From: an uncultured Desulfuromonadales bacterium
GTDB lineage: Bacteria; Desulfobacterota; Desulfuromonadia; Desulfuromonadales; Geopsychrobacteraceae
DNA: 46,811 bases
Direction of reading: 5' to 3'
Assembly (NCBI GenBank): GCA_947259685.1
Contig: CAMYNC010000007.1
Span: 1 to 46,811, forward strand
In this document: positions 16,448 to 23,732 of the stretch, one piece after another
How positions within the stretch are numbered: the first letter of the stretch is position 1
Layout of the letters: each line of letters starts with the position of its first letter
Notes under the pieces: generated by a model
Databases searched by the model: none
Told to the model about the DNA's origin: nothing
The model's input: only the letters and a program-made list of their open reading frames with translations
Translations under genes and position numbers: made by a program

Positions 16448-17050
16448 ATGCTAAAGCAAGGCTTTTCACTCTGGAAAACTATCATCTTATTGCTTGTGGC
16501 CGTGCTCATGGGTTTACCGGCCTATGCTTGTGTCGGCAAGACTCTGGTGGTTGCTTCAACCGGAGGGGTTCAGCAGGAATTGCTGGCCAATATGCTCGCA
16601 CAATTGATTACCGAGCGGACCGGAACCTCGGTTAAAGTGGTGGCGCATAACTCAAGCAGCGAAGCTCATCAAGCATTATTAAAAGATGAGGTCGATATGT
16701 ATGTTGAATATACCGGAGTCGGCCAGCTACAGATTCTTGGGGCCGATCCGGTTCAGGATGCAGGTGAACTCTATCAGCAGGTCAAAAAACGCTATAATGA
16801 AGAGCTGAACTTGGTCTGGCTGAAGCCGTTCGGGTTTGAAGCCCAAGTGGCGGGTGTCAATATTCCAGCCCAAGCTGCCCCAGTGGTTCGTAAGGATGTA
16901 TTGAAAAAGTTTCCTGCCTTGGCGCGATTAATCAATAAGCTGGGTGGGAAAATTAATCCGGCTACCATAGCCAGGCTGGAAACCGAGGCGGACAAGCGCA
17001 GTGCCAAGGACGTGGCGCGGCATTTCCTCAAGCAGAATCGATTGATTTAA
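16448..17050 (+). CDS. Short OpuAC-type substrate-binding protein, lobe II missing
   Basis: A 200-aa exported protein resembling the glycine-betaine/choline binding protein family (OpuAC/OsmX). Recognisable parts are GKTLVVASTGG, SEAHQALLKDEVDMYVEYTG and ADPVQDAGELYQQVK. After LVWLKPFGFEAQ the sequence jumps to APVVRKDVLKKFPALARLINKLGG and the usual C-terminal DVARHFLKQNRLI. About 90-100 residues that form the second lobe in full-length relatives appear to be absent, so it may not close around a ligand. AAAAGGA precedes the ATG at 16448. A signal peptide (ending near AYA-C) is present. No ABC permease or ATPase partner is nearby. Reading frame is intact. Confidence 0.75.
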   Translation: MLKQGFSLWKTIILLLVAVLMGLPAYACVGKTLVVASTGGVQQELLANMLAQLITERTGTSVKVVAHNSSSEAHQALLKDEVDMYVEYTGVGQLQILGADPVQDAGELYQQVKKRYNEELNLVWLKPFGFEAQVAGVNIPAQAAPVVRKDVLKKFPALARLINKLGGKINPATIARLETEADKRSAKDVARHFLKQNRLI

Positions 17051-17080
17051 ACTGCGCTGGCGGGGCTTCCTCCTACGCTG

Positions 17081-17345
17081 AATGGCTCCGGCCCTGGCTG
17101 CAAAGAGGGGCTGGTGGACGACTTTGAGGGAGGCGCCGCAAGCTGGCAGATTGAGCCCTTAAAAGCTGAGGCAGAGGATGAAATTGTGAATGAACCTGAC
17201 GGGAATCAGGTTCATTCTGCGTTCAGCAGCAATGCAGGCTCCGCGCTGCTGAAAAAGATCGACCCCAGTCGCCGATAATTCCCTCAATTGGCTTAACGTT
17301 GAAAAATATATTATCGGTGAAGGGTACAGGCCCGGTTTGATGTGC
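17081..17345 (+). pseudogene. Frameshifted DUF3047-like remnant
   Basis: The gap 17051-17364 holds no intact gene. In the frame of the preceding stop, 17081-17278 can be read as protein-like sequence including LVDDFEGGAASWQ, DGNQVHSAFSSNAGSALLKKID. After a +1 shift it continues as SLNWLNVEKYIIGEG. This order resembles the start of DUF3047 proteins (DDF..G...W, then ASGL.KK, then L.W.W.VEN). No start codon with a ribosome site is seen and the C-terminal two thirds are missing. The family match is from memory and tentative. Confidence 0.4.
17188..17217. repeat. Perfect 12-bp inverted repeat
   Basis: GAATGAACCTGA (17188-17199) and TCAGGTTCATTC (17206-17217) flank a six-base loop. A second perfect 9-bp inverted repeat, TTCAGCAGC/GCTGCTGAA, follows at 17222-17253. 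Neither is followed by a T run on either strand. They lie between two convergent transcription units and may be weak terminators or mRNA-end stabilisers. Confidence 0.6.
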
Positions 17346-17364
17346 TGCTTTGTCAGGCGGAAGA

Positions 17365-18285
17365 TTAGGGAACCGTGGTTTTGACCTGATTCCGGCCCGA
17401 GTGTTTGGCTAGATACAGAGCATCATCAGCTTTTTTGATCAAATCATCAATGCTCCCTTCAACCGATCCGTCATAGGCGGCGACACCGAAGCTCATGGTC
17501 AGTTGGGAACCTTTCATCGCCCCACCAAAAACCATATTTTCAGATTTGTAACGGATTCTTTCCGCGACCTCAACAGCAGCGGTCAAATCGGTCTCCGGCA
17601 ATACCAGGCAGAACTCCTCACCGCCATAACGGGCGGCCAGATCGTAAGTGCGTAGTTCTTCTTGCAGTAGATCAGCAACCCGAACCAAAACGTTATCGCC
17701 GACCTGGTGGCCAAACTTGTCATTGACCCGTTTGAAGTGATCGATATCAGTCATGATCAGGGCAATCGGATTGGTGCTGCGGAAGCAGCGGTTGACTTCA
17801 ATCTCCAGCTTTTCCAGCAGGTGGCGACGATTGTACAACCGGGTGAGAGGATCGGTCTGGGCCAGCTCGAGCAGTAATTGATTACTGCGGCGCAATTCAT
17901 CCTGCAGCGATTTAATCTGCATGTGGACGCGGAGCCTGGCGACCAGCTCTGCCGGTTCAAACGGTTTGGTAATGTAATCGCTGGCGCCTGATTCCAGTCC
18001 GCGGACCTTGGTGCCGATATCCTTATGGCTGGTCAGCATTATCACCGGTTTTTCTTTCAGATCTTCGCGGGATTGCAGCATAGCGAGAAATTTCAAACCA
18101 TCGATCCCGGGCATTTCAATATCACAGAGAATGATATCGACATCGTGACTGACCAGCAGCTTAAAACCTTCGATTCCGTCTGCAGCTTGCAGGATATGAC
18201 TGAACAGCGCACCGTCTGCAAAGGTCTGGAGCACCTGGGTGCGGATCGCTTTGGAATCATCGATGATCAAGAGGGTGCGCGTCAT
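17365..18285 (-). CDS. PleD-like response regulator diguanylate cyclase
   Basis: A 306-aa cytoplasmic protein with a REC receiver (about 1-122) and a GGDEF domain (about 145-306). The receiver has acidic pocket D9/D10, phospho-acceptor D55 and the conserved K in ITKPF. The GGDEF active site reads GGEEF, so it should make cyclic di-GMP from two GTP, and an inhibitory RXXD site (RTYD) sits exactly five residues upstream, predicting product inhibition. Phosphorylation by an unlinked histidine kinase likely activates it. No kinase or effector is adjacent. Confidence 0.93.
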   Translation of the reverse strand: MTRTLLIIDDSKAIRTQVLQTFADGALFSHILQAADGIEGFKLLVSHDVDIILCDIEMPGIDGLKFLAMLQSREDLKEKPVIMLTSHKDIGTKVRGLESGASDYITKPFEPAELVARLRVHMQIKSLQDELRRSNQLLLELAQTDPLTRLYNRRHLLEKLEIEVNRCFRSTNPIALIMTDIDHFKRVNDKFGHQVGDNVLVRVADLLQEELRTYDLAARYGGEEFCLVLPETDLTAAVEVAERIRYKSENMVFGGAMKGSQLTMSFGVAAYDGSVEGSIDDLIKKADDALYLAKHSGRNQVKTTVP

Positions 18286-18342
18286 AGCCTGCCTATGGAG
18301 AGAGGTAAGATGATTTTAATATTCCCCGGAAGCTAAGTAAAG

Positions 18343-18380
18343 AAAAAACTCAATCTCGCTGCATTTAACAGCAGTTTGAG
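18343..18380 (-). terminator. Possible terminator of aro-hgcAB transcript
   Basis: On the minus strand CTCAA-A-CTGC pairs with GCAG-CGAGA-TTGAG around a short loop and is followed by TTTTTT (18348-18343). The stem is interrupted by an internal bulge and overlaps the last codons of hgcB. Confidence 0.45.
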
Positions 18381-18658
18381 CCGCTGCAGTCACAACTTGG
18401 CTCATTTCCGGTCACCCAGCTATGGATAATTGCGCTGGCGCAGCCGACTCCGGCTTTCACCTCGATGGCAGCGACCGGGCAGTTTTGAAGGCAGGCGCCG
18501 CACTCGATGCAACGATCCCGATCGATTATCTGTGCCAGCTTATCAGCAACTTTGAAAACCCGATGTGGACAAACGATAGCACAGAGTCCGCAACCGACAC
18601 ATTTTTCAGCGATCAGTTTCAGACTGACAACATTGTCGAGGTATCTGAATTCGGCCAT
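18365..18658 (-). CDS. hgcB: HgcB, mercury-methylation ferredoxin
   Basis: A 97-aa ferredoxin with two 4Fe-4S motifs, CVGCGLCAIVCP (C20, C23, C26, C30) and CIECGACLQNCP (C50, C53, C56, C60). It also carries the extra HgcB cysteine at residue 73 and the C-terminal vicinal pair C96-C97, with two further cysteines (89, 91). HgcB reduces the HgcA corrinoid to Co(I) and is thought to deliver Hg(II) through its terminal cysteines. The ATG at 18658 has GAGGAGAG seven bases upstream, 13 bases after hgcA. Adjacent hgcA makes the call secure. Confidence 0.96.
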   Translation of the reverse strand: MAEFRYLDNVVSLKLIAEKCVGCGLCAIVCPHRVFKVADKLAQIIDRDRCIECGACLQNCPVAAIEVKAGVGCASAIIHSWVTGNEPSCDCSGSNCC

Positions 18659-18671
18659 CCGTATGCTCTCC

Positions 18672-19868
18672 TCAAAAAGCTGCCGCAATCCACCCTATGG
18701 CAAACAGCAACAGGGCTCCTGCCTGGCAGGGGATGGCGACGCGCATCTCTTTTTCGACCCCTGAAGGGGAAGTGAAGGTCGTCGAACCAGTAAAATTCAT
18801 GGCGGTGTAGGAGGCGATCGCAATCATGAGCAGGTAGAGCGACATCATGCCGCTGAGGCTAGCATCCCGAAAAAGGCCAAGCGTCAGAGCTGTCGCCGTA
18901 AATAATCCGAGCAGCGCGCCTTTCAAGGCAAACGCCCTACCGGGGATCCAAGGTAGTAGAATTGGTGTCAGCACACATCCGGTCAACACGCCAGCGAGAC
19001 CTGCGGTAACGGCGGCCAGCCCACGATTCAGCACGGCGGAAATTGAAAAGACCTCTGGTCCGATACCGCTGAGAACCAGCAGCAGTAAAATCGCCACCAG
19101 AATCTGTTTATATAAAATTGTGATCTCGACCGGTGTCAGGACCAAGCGCTCCCAGAAATTAAAGCTGACCTGGCGCATGGCCGGGGTCGCCTGCATTTCG
19201 GCAGATAAGAACGCCATCAGATCGGTTGCCCTGACCGGGCCATAGACAACCGTGAAGCCGGTCTCCTGTTTGATTGTGTGGGCGGCAATCCCAGGAGCTC
19301 CCAACTGCGGAACAACCAGCTGACGATGGCTGACCAGTTCGGACAGTCGGCAGCCCGTGACCCGCCGAATGATCTCAGCTGTGCCGAAGGTTCCTTTTCC
19401 CGCGGCGCACCAGACATTGATCCCCTTGGTGTCGATCACCAGGATCCAGGCTGAAACCTTTTTCAGTGCCGCGCGCAGGCAGTCAAAACTGAGCTTATAG
19501 TTCGCAGAGATCAGCAGCGGTGACTGTGCATCAGGCTTGCCAACGGCATACAGACCAGGACTGACCAAGTAGCGATCGCGCCCCAGCCCCCAACGCATGG
19601 CCCAACGACCACGGCGGTCACGCCAGGATAATTTACTGGTCACCTGTGGAACCTTGCCGAGACTCGTATCCCGCCAGGCACTGACGAAGGGGTAGATACT
19701 GTAGCCGGCTAACTGCAACTCCTGGCCAACCGGCGGACAGCAGGCGTTGGTCTCAGATTCCGCTTGCGATGAGCAGCAACTTGCGGCGGCCTGCTCGGGC
19801 GGTTGTTTCGGCGCGCAGCAGCTGCTGGAAGTTTGATCTGGACAGCATTTGGATGAGTTATCGGTCAT
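18672..19868 (-). CDS. hgcA: HgcA, corrinoid methyltransferase for mercury methylation
   Basis: A 398-aa membrane protein. The defining cap-helix motif NVWCAAGKG lies at residues 151-159, with Cys154 the lower-axial cobalt ligand. HgcA transfers a methyl group from methylcobalamin to Hg(II), giving methylmercury. The soluble corrinoid domain (about 50-225) is followed by about five membrane helices (about 250-395). Residues 1-44 form a polar extension with four vicinal cysteine pairs (8-9, 17-18, 31-32, 43-44), which places the cap Cys about 60 residues later than in the Desulfovibrio ND132 protein as I recall it. hgcB follows; the DAHP synthase gene lies 11 bases upstream, so all three are probably co-transcribed. 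Confidence 0.97.
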   Translation of the reverse strand: MTDNSSKCCPDQTSSSCCAPKQPPEQAAASCCSSQAESETNACCPPVGQELQLAGYSIYPFVSAWRDTSLGKVPQVTSKLSWRDRRGRWAMRWGLGRDRYLVSPGLYAVGKPDAQSPLLISANYKLSFDCLRAALKKVSAWILVIDTKGINVWCAAGKGTFGTAEIIRRVTGCRLSELVSHRQLVVPQLGAPGIAAHTIKQETGFTVVYGPVRATDLMAFLSAEMQATPAMRQVSFNFWERLVLTPVEITILYKQILVAILLLLVLSGIGPEVFSISAVLNRGLAAVTAGLAGVLTGCVLTPILLPWIPGRAFALKGALLGLFTATALTLGLFRDASLSGMMSLYLLMIAIASYTAMNFTGSTTFTSPSGVEKEMRVAIPCQAGALLLFAIGWIAAAF

Positions 19869-19879
19869 CTCGATGACAA

Positions 19880-20935
19880 TCAGCTACCCTGAGCGGCCAA
19901 CTTGGCGTGGGTTCTAACCAGCATGTCTGCTGTGGTTTCCCAGTCAACGCATTTGTCGGTGACGGAAACGCCGTATTTCAGCTGGGAAAGATCCTCTGGG
20001 ATGCCCTGATTGCCCGCATGCAGATTACTTTCGATCATCACACTATTAATGGCCCTGGTTCCAGCCAGGCGCTGCGCCAGGATGCTGTCGAGCACTTCCC
20101 CCTGACGGAGATGGTCTTTGTAGGAGTTGGCATGGCTGCAGTCGACCATGATTGCCGGTGGCAGCTGGTTTTTTTTCAAGAGCTCAATGGTGGCAGTAAT
20201 ATCCTCGGGTGAGTAGTTCGGGCCGTCGTTGCCACCGCGTAACACAATATGCACATCAGGGTTGCCGGTGGTCTCGACAATCGAGCTACGGCCTTGGTAG
20301 TTGATACCAAGGAAACTGTGCGGGCGGCAGGCGGCAGCCATGGCGTCGGTCGCGATCTTCAGGCCGCCGTCGGTGCCGTTTTTAAAGCCGACCGGAAAGG
20401 ACAGGCCGCTGGCCATTTCGCGATGGGTTTGCGATTCGGTGGTCCGGGCGCCGATCGCGCCCCAGCTGATCATATCGGCCAGGTACTGCGGGGTGATCGG
20501 ATCGAGCATTTCACAGGCGAGCGGCAGCCTCAGGTCAGTGATGGCACAGAACAGCTGGCGAGCAATCCCCAAACCCTTGGAAATATTGTGGGTTCCGTTC
20601 ATGTCAGGATCATTGATCAGACCCTTCCAGCCAACGGTGGTGCGGGGTTTCTCAAAGTAGACCCGCATCACCAGCAGAAGCTGATCGGCAAGCTTTGTTG
20701 AAAGTTCGGCGAGCTTGCGGGCATATTCCATGGCGGCCTTGGGGTCGTGGATTGAACAGGGGCCGATCACCACCATCAGGCGCTTATCTTCGCCGCGTAA
20801 GATCGATTTAATCTGGTTGCGACTCTGGCTGACAAAGGCTGCGCCCTCCGCAGTGAGCGGAAAAACCTGCTTAAGGTCAGCAGGTGCAATAATCGGAGTG
20901 ACTTCACGGACATTCAGGTTGTTGGTCTGGACCAT
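19880..20935 (-). CDS. DAHP synthase (class I, AroF/G/H type)
   Basis: A 351-aa enzyme condensing phosphoenolpyruvate and erythrose 4-phosphate, the first step of the shikimate pathway. Family signatures are IGPCSIHDPKAA, MRVYFEKPRTTVGWKG, IGARTTESQTHREMASG, FKNGTDGG, and DCSHANS near the C-terminus. Length is normal for the AroF/G/H group; which feedback type cannot be told by eye, so no symbol is given. GAGG precedes the ATG. It is unusual as the lead gene of an hgcAB transcript. Confidence 0.95.
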   Translation of the reverse strand: MVQTNNLNVREVTPIIAPADLKQVFPLTAEGAAFVSQSRNQIKSILRGEDKRLMVVIGPCSIHDPKAAMEYARKLAELSTKLADQLLLVMRVYFEKPRTTVGWKGLINDPDMNGTHNISKGLGIARQLFCAITDLRLPLACEMLDPITPQYLADMISWGAIGARTTESQTHREMASGLSFPVGFKNGTDGGLKIATDAMAAACRPHSFLGINYQGRSSIVETTGNPDVHIVLRGGNDGPNYSPEDITATIELLKKNQLPPAIMVDCSHANSYKDHLRQGEVLDSILAQRLAGTRAINSVMIESNLHAGNQGIPEDLSQLKYGVSVTDKCVDWETTADMLVRTHAKLAAQGS

Positions 20936-20984
20936 TTTTTCCTCGGGTTCTATTGCTGATTAATGAAATCGTCAAATCCGAACT

Positions 20985-21013
20985 AATTTAGCGGTTTTGG
21001 TAGTGAAAGTCAA
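20985..21013 (-). promoter_or_regulatory. Sigma70 promoter of DAHP synthase-hgcAB
   Basis: On the minus strand TTGACT (21013-21008), a 17-base spacer, then TAAATT (20990-20985). This is about 50 bases upstream of the ATG at 20935. No second promoter is apparent in the 11-base gap before hgcA, so it would also drive hgcAB. Confidence 0.55.
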
Positions 21014-21047
21014 AGCTTACAACGTCGTTTCCCGCCCGGAGAATCGT

Positions 21048-21076
21048 TTGACACTGCCCGGGGCTTTCTGTATAAA
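21048..21076 (+). promoter_or_regulatory. Strong sigma70 promoter of yggT-divIVA operon
   Basis: A consensus TTGACA (21048-21053) and TATAAA (21071-21076) with a 17-base spacer. Predicted start is near 21083, 43 bases before the yggT ATG. It is divergent from, and close to, the aro-hgcAB promoter. Confidence 0.8.
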
Positions 21077-21125
21077 TTCAAAGAATTACGTTATTTTTAA
21101 ATCTAACCAGGGAGAATGAAGCCTT

Positions 21126-21410
21126 ATGGGAGTTATTTTGATTGCCATCGCCAGAATTTTAGATCTGGCCTTCAATATTTATATCTTTATCATCATTGCC
21201 CGGGCGCTGATCTCCTGGGTCAGCCCTGATCCTTATAATCCGATTGTCCGATTTCTGCACAGTGCTACTGATCCAGTCCTCTACCGACTGCGATCTATGC
21301 TGCCGTTTTTACAGGCGGGAACCTTTGATTTTTCGCCAATTGTGCTCTTGATCTTGCTGTCGGTTTGCCAGCAGTTGCTGGTCGGGTTTTTGACTCAGCT
21401 TGCCTATTAA
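21126..21410 (+). CDS. YggT family membrane protein
   Basis: A 94-aa protein with two hydrophobic halves. The first contains the conserved ARALISWVSPDPYNPIVRF segment of the YggT family, followed by a short loop and a second hydrophobic stretch (FSPIVLLILLSV). The family is found in the cell-division/osmotic-stress context with DivIVA and YggU, exactly the neighbours here. Biochemical function is not established. The ribosome site GGGAG is spaced 11 bases from the ATG, somewhat far. Confidence 0.9.
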   Translation: MGVILIAIARILDLAFNIYIFIIIARALISWVSPDPYNPIVRFLHSATDPVLYRLRSMLPFLQAGTFDFSPIVLLILLSVCQQLLVGFLTQLAY

Positions 21411-21427
21411 TGTAGCGGAGAGCAGCG

Positions 21428-21958
21428 ATGCGAATTACTCCGATAGAGGTTCAGCAGCAGCAATTCAAAACCCGCCTGTTCGGCTACGATACGTCCGCTG
21501 TTGATAGCTTCCTGGAAATGCTGGCAGATGAGTTGGAGCGCCTGCACAAGCAGAATAATGAGCTCAAAGAGTCGCTGGCGCGTACTCGATCTGCTCTGGA
21601 GCAGATGCGTGATCGGGAAAAGGCTTTGCAGGAAACTTTGATGACCGCTCAGCAGATAACTGAAGAACTGAAATCCAATGCCCGCAAAGAGGCCGATATC
21701 GTTATTGCTGAAGCGCACATCGAAGGGGAGCAGGTTGTCAGGGATGCCGCAGAACGCCGTTTGCAATTGCTGAGTGATATTCAGGAGCTCAAACGTCAGA
21801 AAATCTCCTTTGAGTGCGGTTTGCGGGCTCTGGTGGAAGGTCATTTGAAACTGCTCGATATGGATATCCTGCAGCTTGAAGAAGAGGATCGGCAAACCGC
21901 ATTGCTCGAAGAGCCGCTCACCAGTGATGAGCTGAATGGCGGGTTGGAGCTGCCTTGA
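21428..21958 (+). CDS. DivIVA-domain coiled-coil protein
   Basis: A 176-aa cytoplasmic protein. The first 35 residues match the DivIVA membrane-binding domain (RITPIEVQQQQFKTRLFGYD, then VDSFLEMLADELERL). The rest is coiled coil to about residue 155, then a short acidic tail. DivIVA proteins sense membrane curvature and recruit division or polarity factors; delta-proteobacterial versions are uncharacterised. It lies 17 bases after yggT and overlaps the DUF167 gene. Confidence 0.9.
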   Translation: MRITPIEVQQQQFKTRLFGYDTSAVDSFLEMLADELERLHKQNNELKESLARTRSALEQMRDREKALQETLMTAQQITEELKSNARKEADIVIAEAHIEGEQVVRDAAERRLQLLSDIQELKRQKISFECGLRALVEGHLKLLDMDILQLEEEDRQTALLEEPLTSDELNGGLELP

Positions 21959-22254
21959 CGCTGGCCTGTCTGCAGCAAACTGAAGCTGGGGTGATTCTCA
22001 GTCTCTATATTCAGCCGCGCTCCAGCCGCAATCAAATTGTCGGTCTGCATGGTGACCGTCTTAAACTTAAGATATGCTCGCCGCCGGTTGATGGTGCGGC
22101 GAATCGCTGCTGCCGTGACTATCTGGCAAAACTCTTCAAGTTGCCAAAAGGGCAGGTTGAGCTGCTGGCCGGCGAGCGTTCCCGACAAAAGCGGCTACTG
22201 TTGCAGGATGTCGACTTAAAAACAGTGACAACTGTGCTCGAGACCTATCTTTAG
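21955..22254 (+). CDS. DUF167 / YggU family protein
   Basis: A 99-aa small alpha/beta protein. The family core is clear: IQPRSSRNQIVGLHGDRLKLKI and SPPVDGAANRCCRDYLAKLF, then GERSRQKRL. Function is unknown. It starts at a TTG that overlaps the DivIVA stop (TTGA), so translation is probably coupled; no in-frame ATG exists before the conserved region. Operon partner of yggT and divIVA. Confidence 0.87.
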   Translation: MTLACLQQTEAGVILSLYIQPRSSRNQIVGLHGDRLKLKICSPPVDGAANRCCRDYLAKLFKLPKGQVELLAGERSRQKRLLLQDVDLKTVTTVLETYL

Positions 22255-22285
22255 ACAGCTGCCGGATCTCTTCTGCTCCATCCTC

Positions 22286-22315
22286 TTGACACGGCTTCGG
22301 CTGACATTTTATATT
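22286..22315 (+). promoter_or_regulatory. Sigma70 promoter of FmdB-type gene
   Basis: TTGACA (22286-22291) and TATATT (22310-22315), spacer 18 bases. It lies 40 bases upstream of the ATG at 22355. Confidence 0.65.
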
Positions 22316-22354
22316 TGTGGACTGTGAATCAAAAAAATTTTGGAGGTTTGACCC

Positions 22355-22600
22355 ATGCCGATGTACGAGTATCAATGTGAAGCCTGTGGATTGCAGTTTG
22401 AAGTTCGTCAGAAATTCTCTGATCAGCCGCTCAGTGAGTGCCGTGAATGTGGCGGTACAATTAAGAAGCTCATTTCCCAGGGAGGGTTTGCCCTCAGGGG
22501 GGGTGGTTGGTATCAGCAGGGCTATGTTGCCCCGTCTTGCGGCAGTGCCGCTGCCAAGAGCGAAGGCTGCGCCGGTTGTCCTAAGGCAGCCAACGGTTAA
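22355..22600 (+). CDS. FmdB-family zinc-ribbon protein
   Basis: An 81-aa protein. It begins with the family signature MPMYEYQCEACG and has the second zinc-binding pair in CRECGG, giving a four-cysteine zinc ribbon over about residues 8-38. The C-terminal tail has three more cysteines. FmdB proteins are of unknown function, perhaps regulatory. It has a good TTGGAGG ribosome site, its own promoter and a perfect terminator, so it is a single-gene unit. It is unrelated in sequence to the FmdE-like gene at 11430. Confidence 0.9.
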   Translation: MPMYEYQCEACGLQFEVRQKFSDQPLSECRECGGTIKKLISQGGFALRGGGWYQQGYVAPSCGSAAAKSEGCAGCPKAANG

Positions 22601-22620
22601 GGGCTGGCGCCAATAGGAAT

Positions 22621-22662
22621 GTAAAAACCCCCGTCAGGAAAAATCCTGACGGGGGTTTTTAC
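22621..22662. terminator. Perfect 19-bp bidirectional terminator
   Basis: The arms at 22621-22639 and 22644-22662 are exact reverse complements, around an AAAA loop. Each strand has a GC core (CCCCCGTCAGGA) ending in a TTTTT tract, so it can work in both directions. Confidence 0.95.
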
Positions 22663-22747
22663 GTTTGGTTTGGCGTTCAAAGCTATACGCTAAACAGTAT
22701 TTCAAGGTCACTGCGGAGGATAGCAGGAAAAATGTATACTGACAGGC

Positions 22748-22812
22748 GACTTTCTCTCGCTTTACTTTCCCAATCTGCTTACGTATAGTTTTGACTTCCA
22801 AATGAGAAAGTC
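22748..22812 (+). repeat. Spaced inverted repeat in folD leader
   Basis: GACTTTCTC (22748-22756) and GAGAAAGTC (22804-22812) are exact reverse complements separated by 47 bases, upstream of the folD start at 22866. They could close a long RNA stem or be an operator; no known riboswitch core was recognised between them. Confidence 0.5.
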
Positions 22813-22865
22813 AGGGTAGAAATCAACGGTTAGGTTTTCGTGAATAGTGTCTTGGAGGTTTAAAG

Positions 22866-23726
22866 TTGGCTGAAATTATTGATGGTAAGGCTATTGCTGC
22901 AGAAATGCGTGAAGAAATTTCTCGAGATACGGCTGCGTTGGTGGTACAGGGAATTACCCCTGGCCTGGCGGTTGTGCTGGTGGGTGAAGATCCTGCCAGT
23001 CGGGTTTACGTTTCGATGAAAGAAAAAGCCTGTGCCGCAGCAGGGATTTTTTCTGCTGAGCATAAGCTGCTGGCCAGCACCAGCGAGGCCGATTTGTTGG
23101 AGTTGATCGCCAGCCTGAATTCCGATGAGCGGATTGATGGAATTCTTGTCCAGTTGCCGCTGCCAGAACATATCGATGAGGCTAAGGTCCTCGAGGCGAT
23201 CACCCCGGAAAAAGATGTTGATGGTTTTCATCCCTACAATGTAGGTCGGCTGGTAACTGGTAACCCCCTGTTTCAGCCATGTACGCCCTATGGTGTGATG
23301 CAAATGCTCAAACGGACGGGTGTTGAGCTAAAAGGCAAGGAGGTTGTTGTGGTCGGCCGTTCGAATATCGTCGGCAAGCCGGTGGCTTTGATGTGTCTTG
23401 CGGAACATGCAACTGTGACGATCTGCCATTCGCGCACTGCCGATTTGCCTGAAAAGGTGCGCCAGGCCGATGTGGTTATTGCTGCAGTCGGGCGTCCGGA
23501 AATGATCAAGGGCGACTGGATCAAGCCGGGTGCCGTGGTCATCGATGTCGGTGTCAATCGCGTTGGTGATAAAAAGCTGGTCGGGGATGTCGATTTCACC
23601 GCCGCCTTGGAAAATGCCGCAGCGATTACCCCGGTGCCTGGCGGTGTCGGACCAATGACTATCACCATGCTGCTGTTCAATACGCTGGTCAGCGCTAAAC
23701 GCCGTGCGGCGCAGTCGTCGATCTGA
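22866..23726 (+). CDS. folD: FolD methylene-THF dehydrogenase/cyclohydrolase
   Basis: A 286-aa bifunctional enzyme interconverting 5,10-methylene-THF and 10-formyl-THF in the cytoplasm. Signatures are the catalytic region [32 protein letters not shown], the NADP-binding [12 protein letters not shown] and the C-terminal [11 protein letters not shown]. The start is TTG at 22866, with GGAGG seven bases upstream and family homology right from the next residue. It heads the one-carbon operon with metV, metF and gcv genes. Confidence 0.96.
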   Translation: MAEIIDGKAIAAEMREEISRDTAALVVQGITPGLAVVLVGEDPASRVYVSMKEKACAAAGIFSAEHKLLASTSEADLLELIASLNSDERIDGILVQLPLPEHIDEAKVLEAITPEKDVDGFHPYNVGRLVTGNPLFQPCTPYGVMQMLKRTGVELKGKEVVVVGRSNIVGKPVALMCLAEHATVTICHSRTADLPEKVRQADVVIAAVGRPEMIKGDWIKPGAVVIDVGVNRVGDKKLVGDVDFTAALENAAAITPVPGGVGPMTITMLLFNTLVSAKRRAAQSSI

Positions 23727-23732
23727 GTCACC

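Noticed and set aside
22355..22600. Functional link between the FmdB-type zinc ribbon and the FmdE-like gene at 11430
   Set aside because: The names share history only; the proteins are unrelated in sequence and 11 kb apart in separate transcripts.
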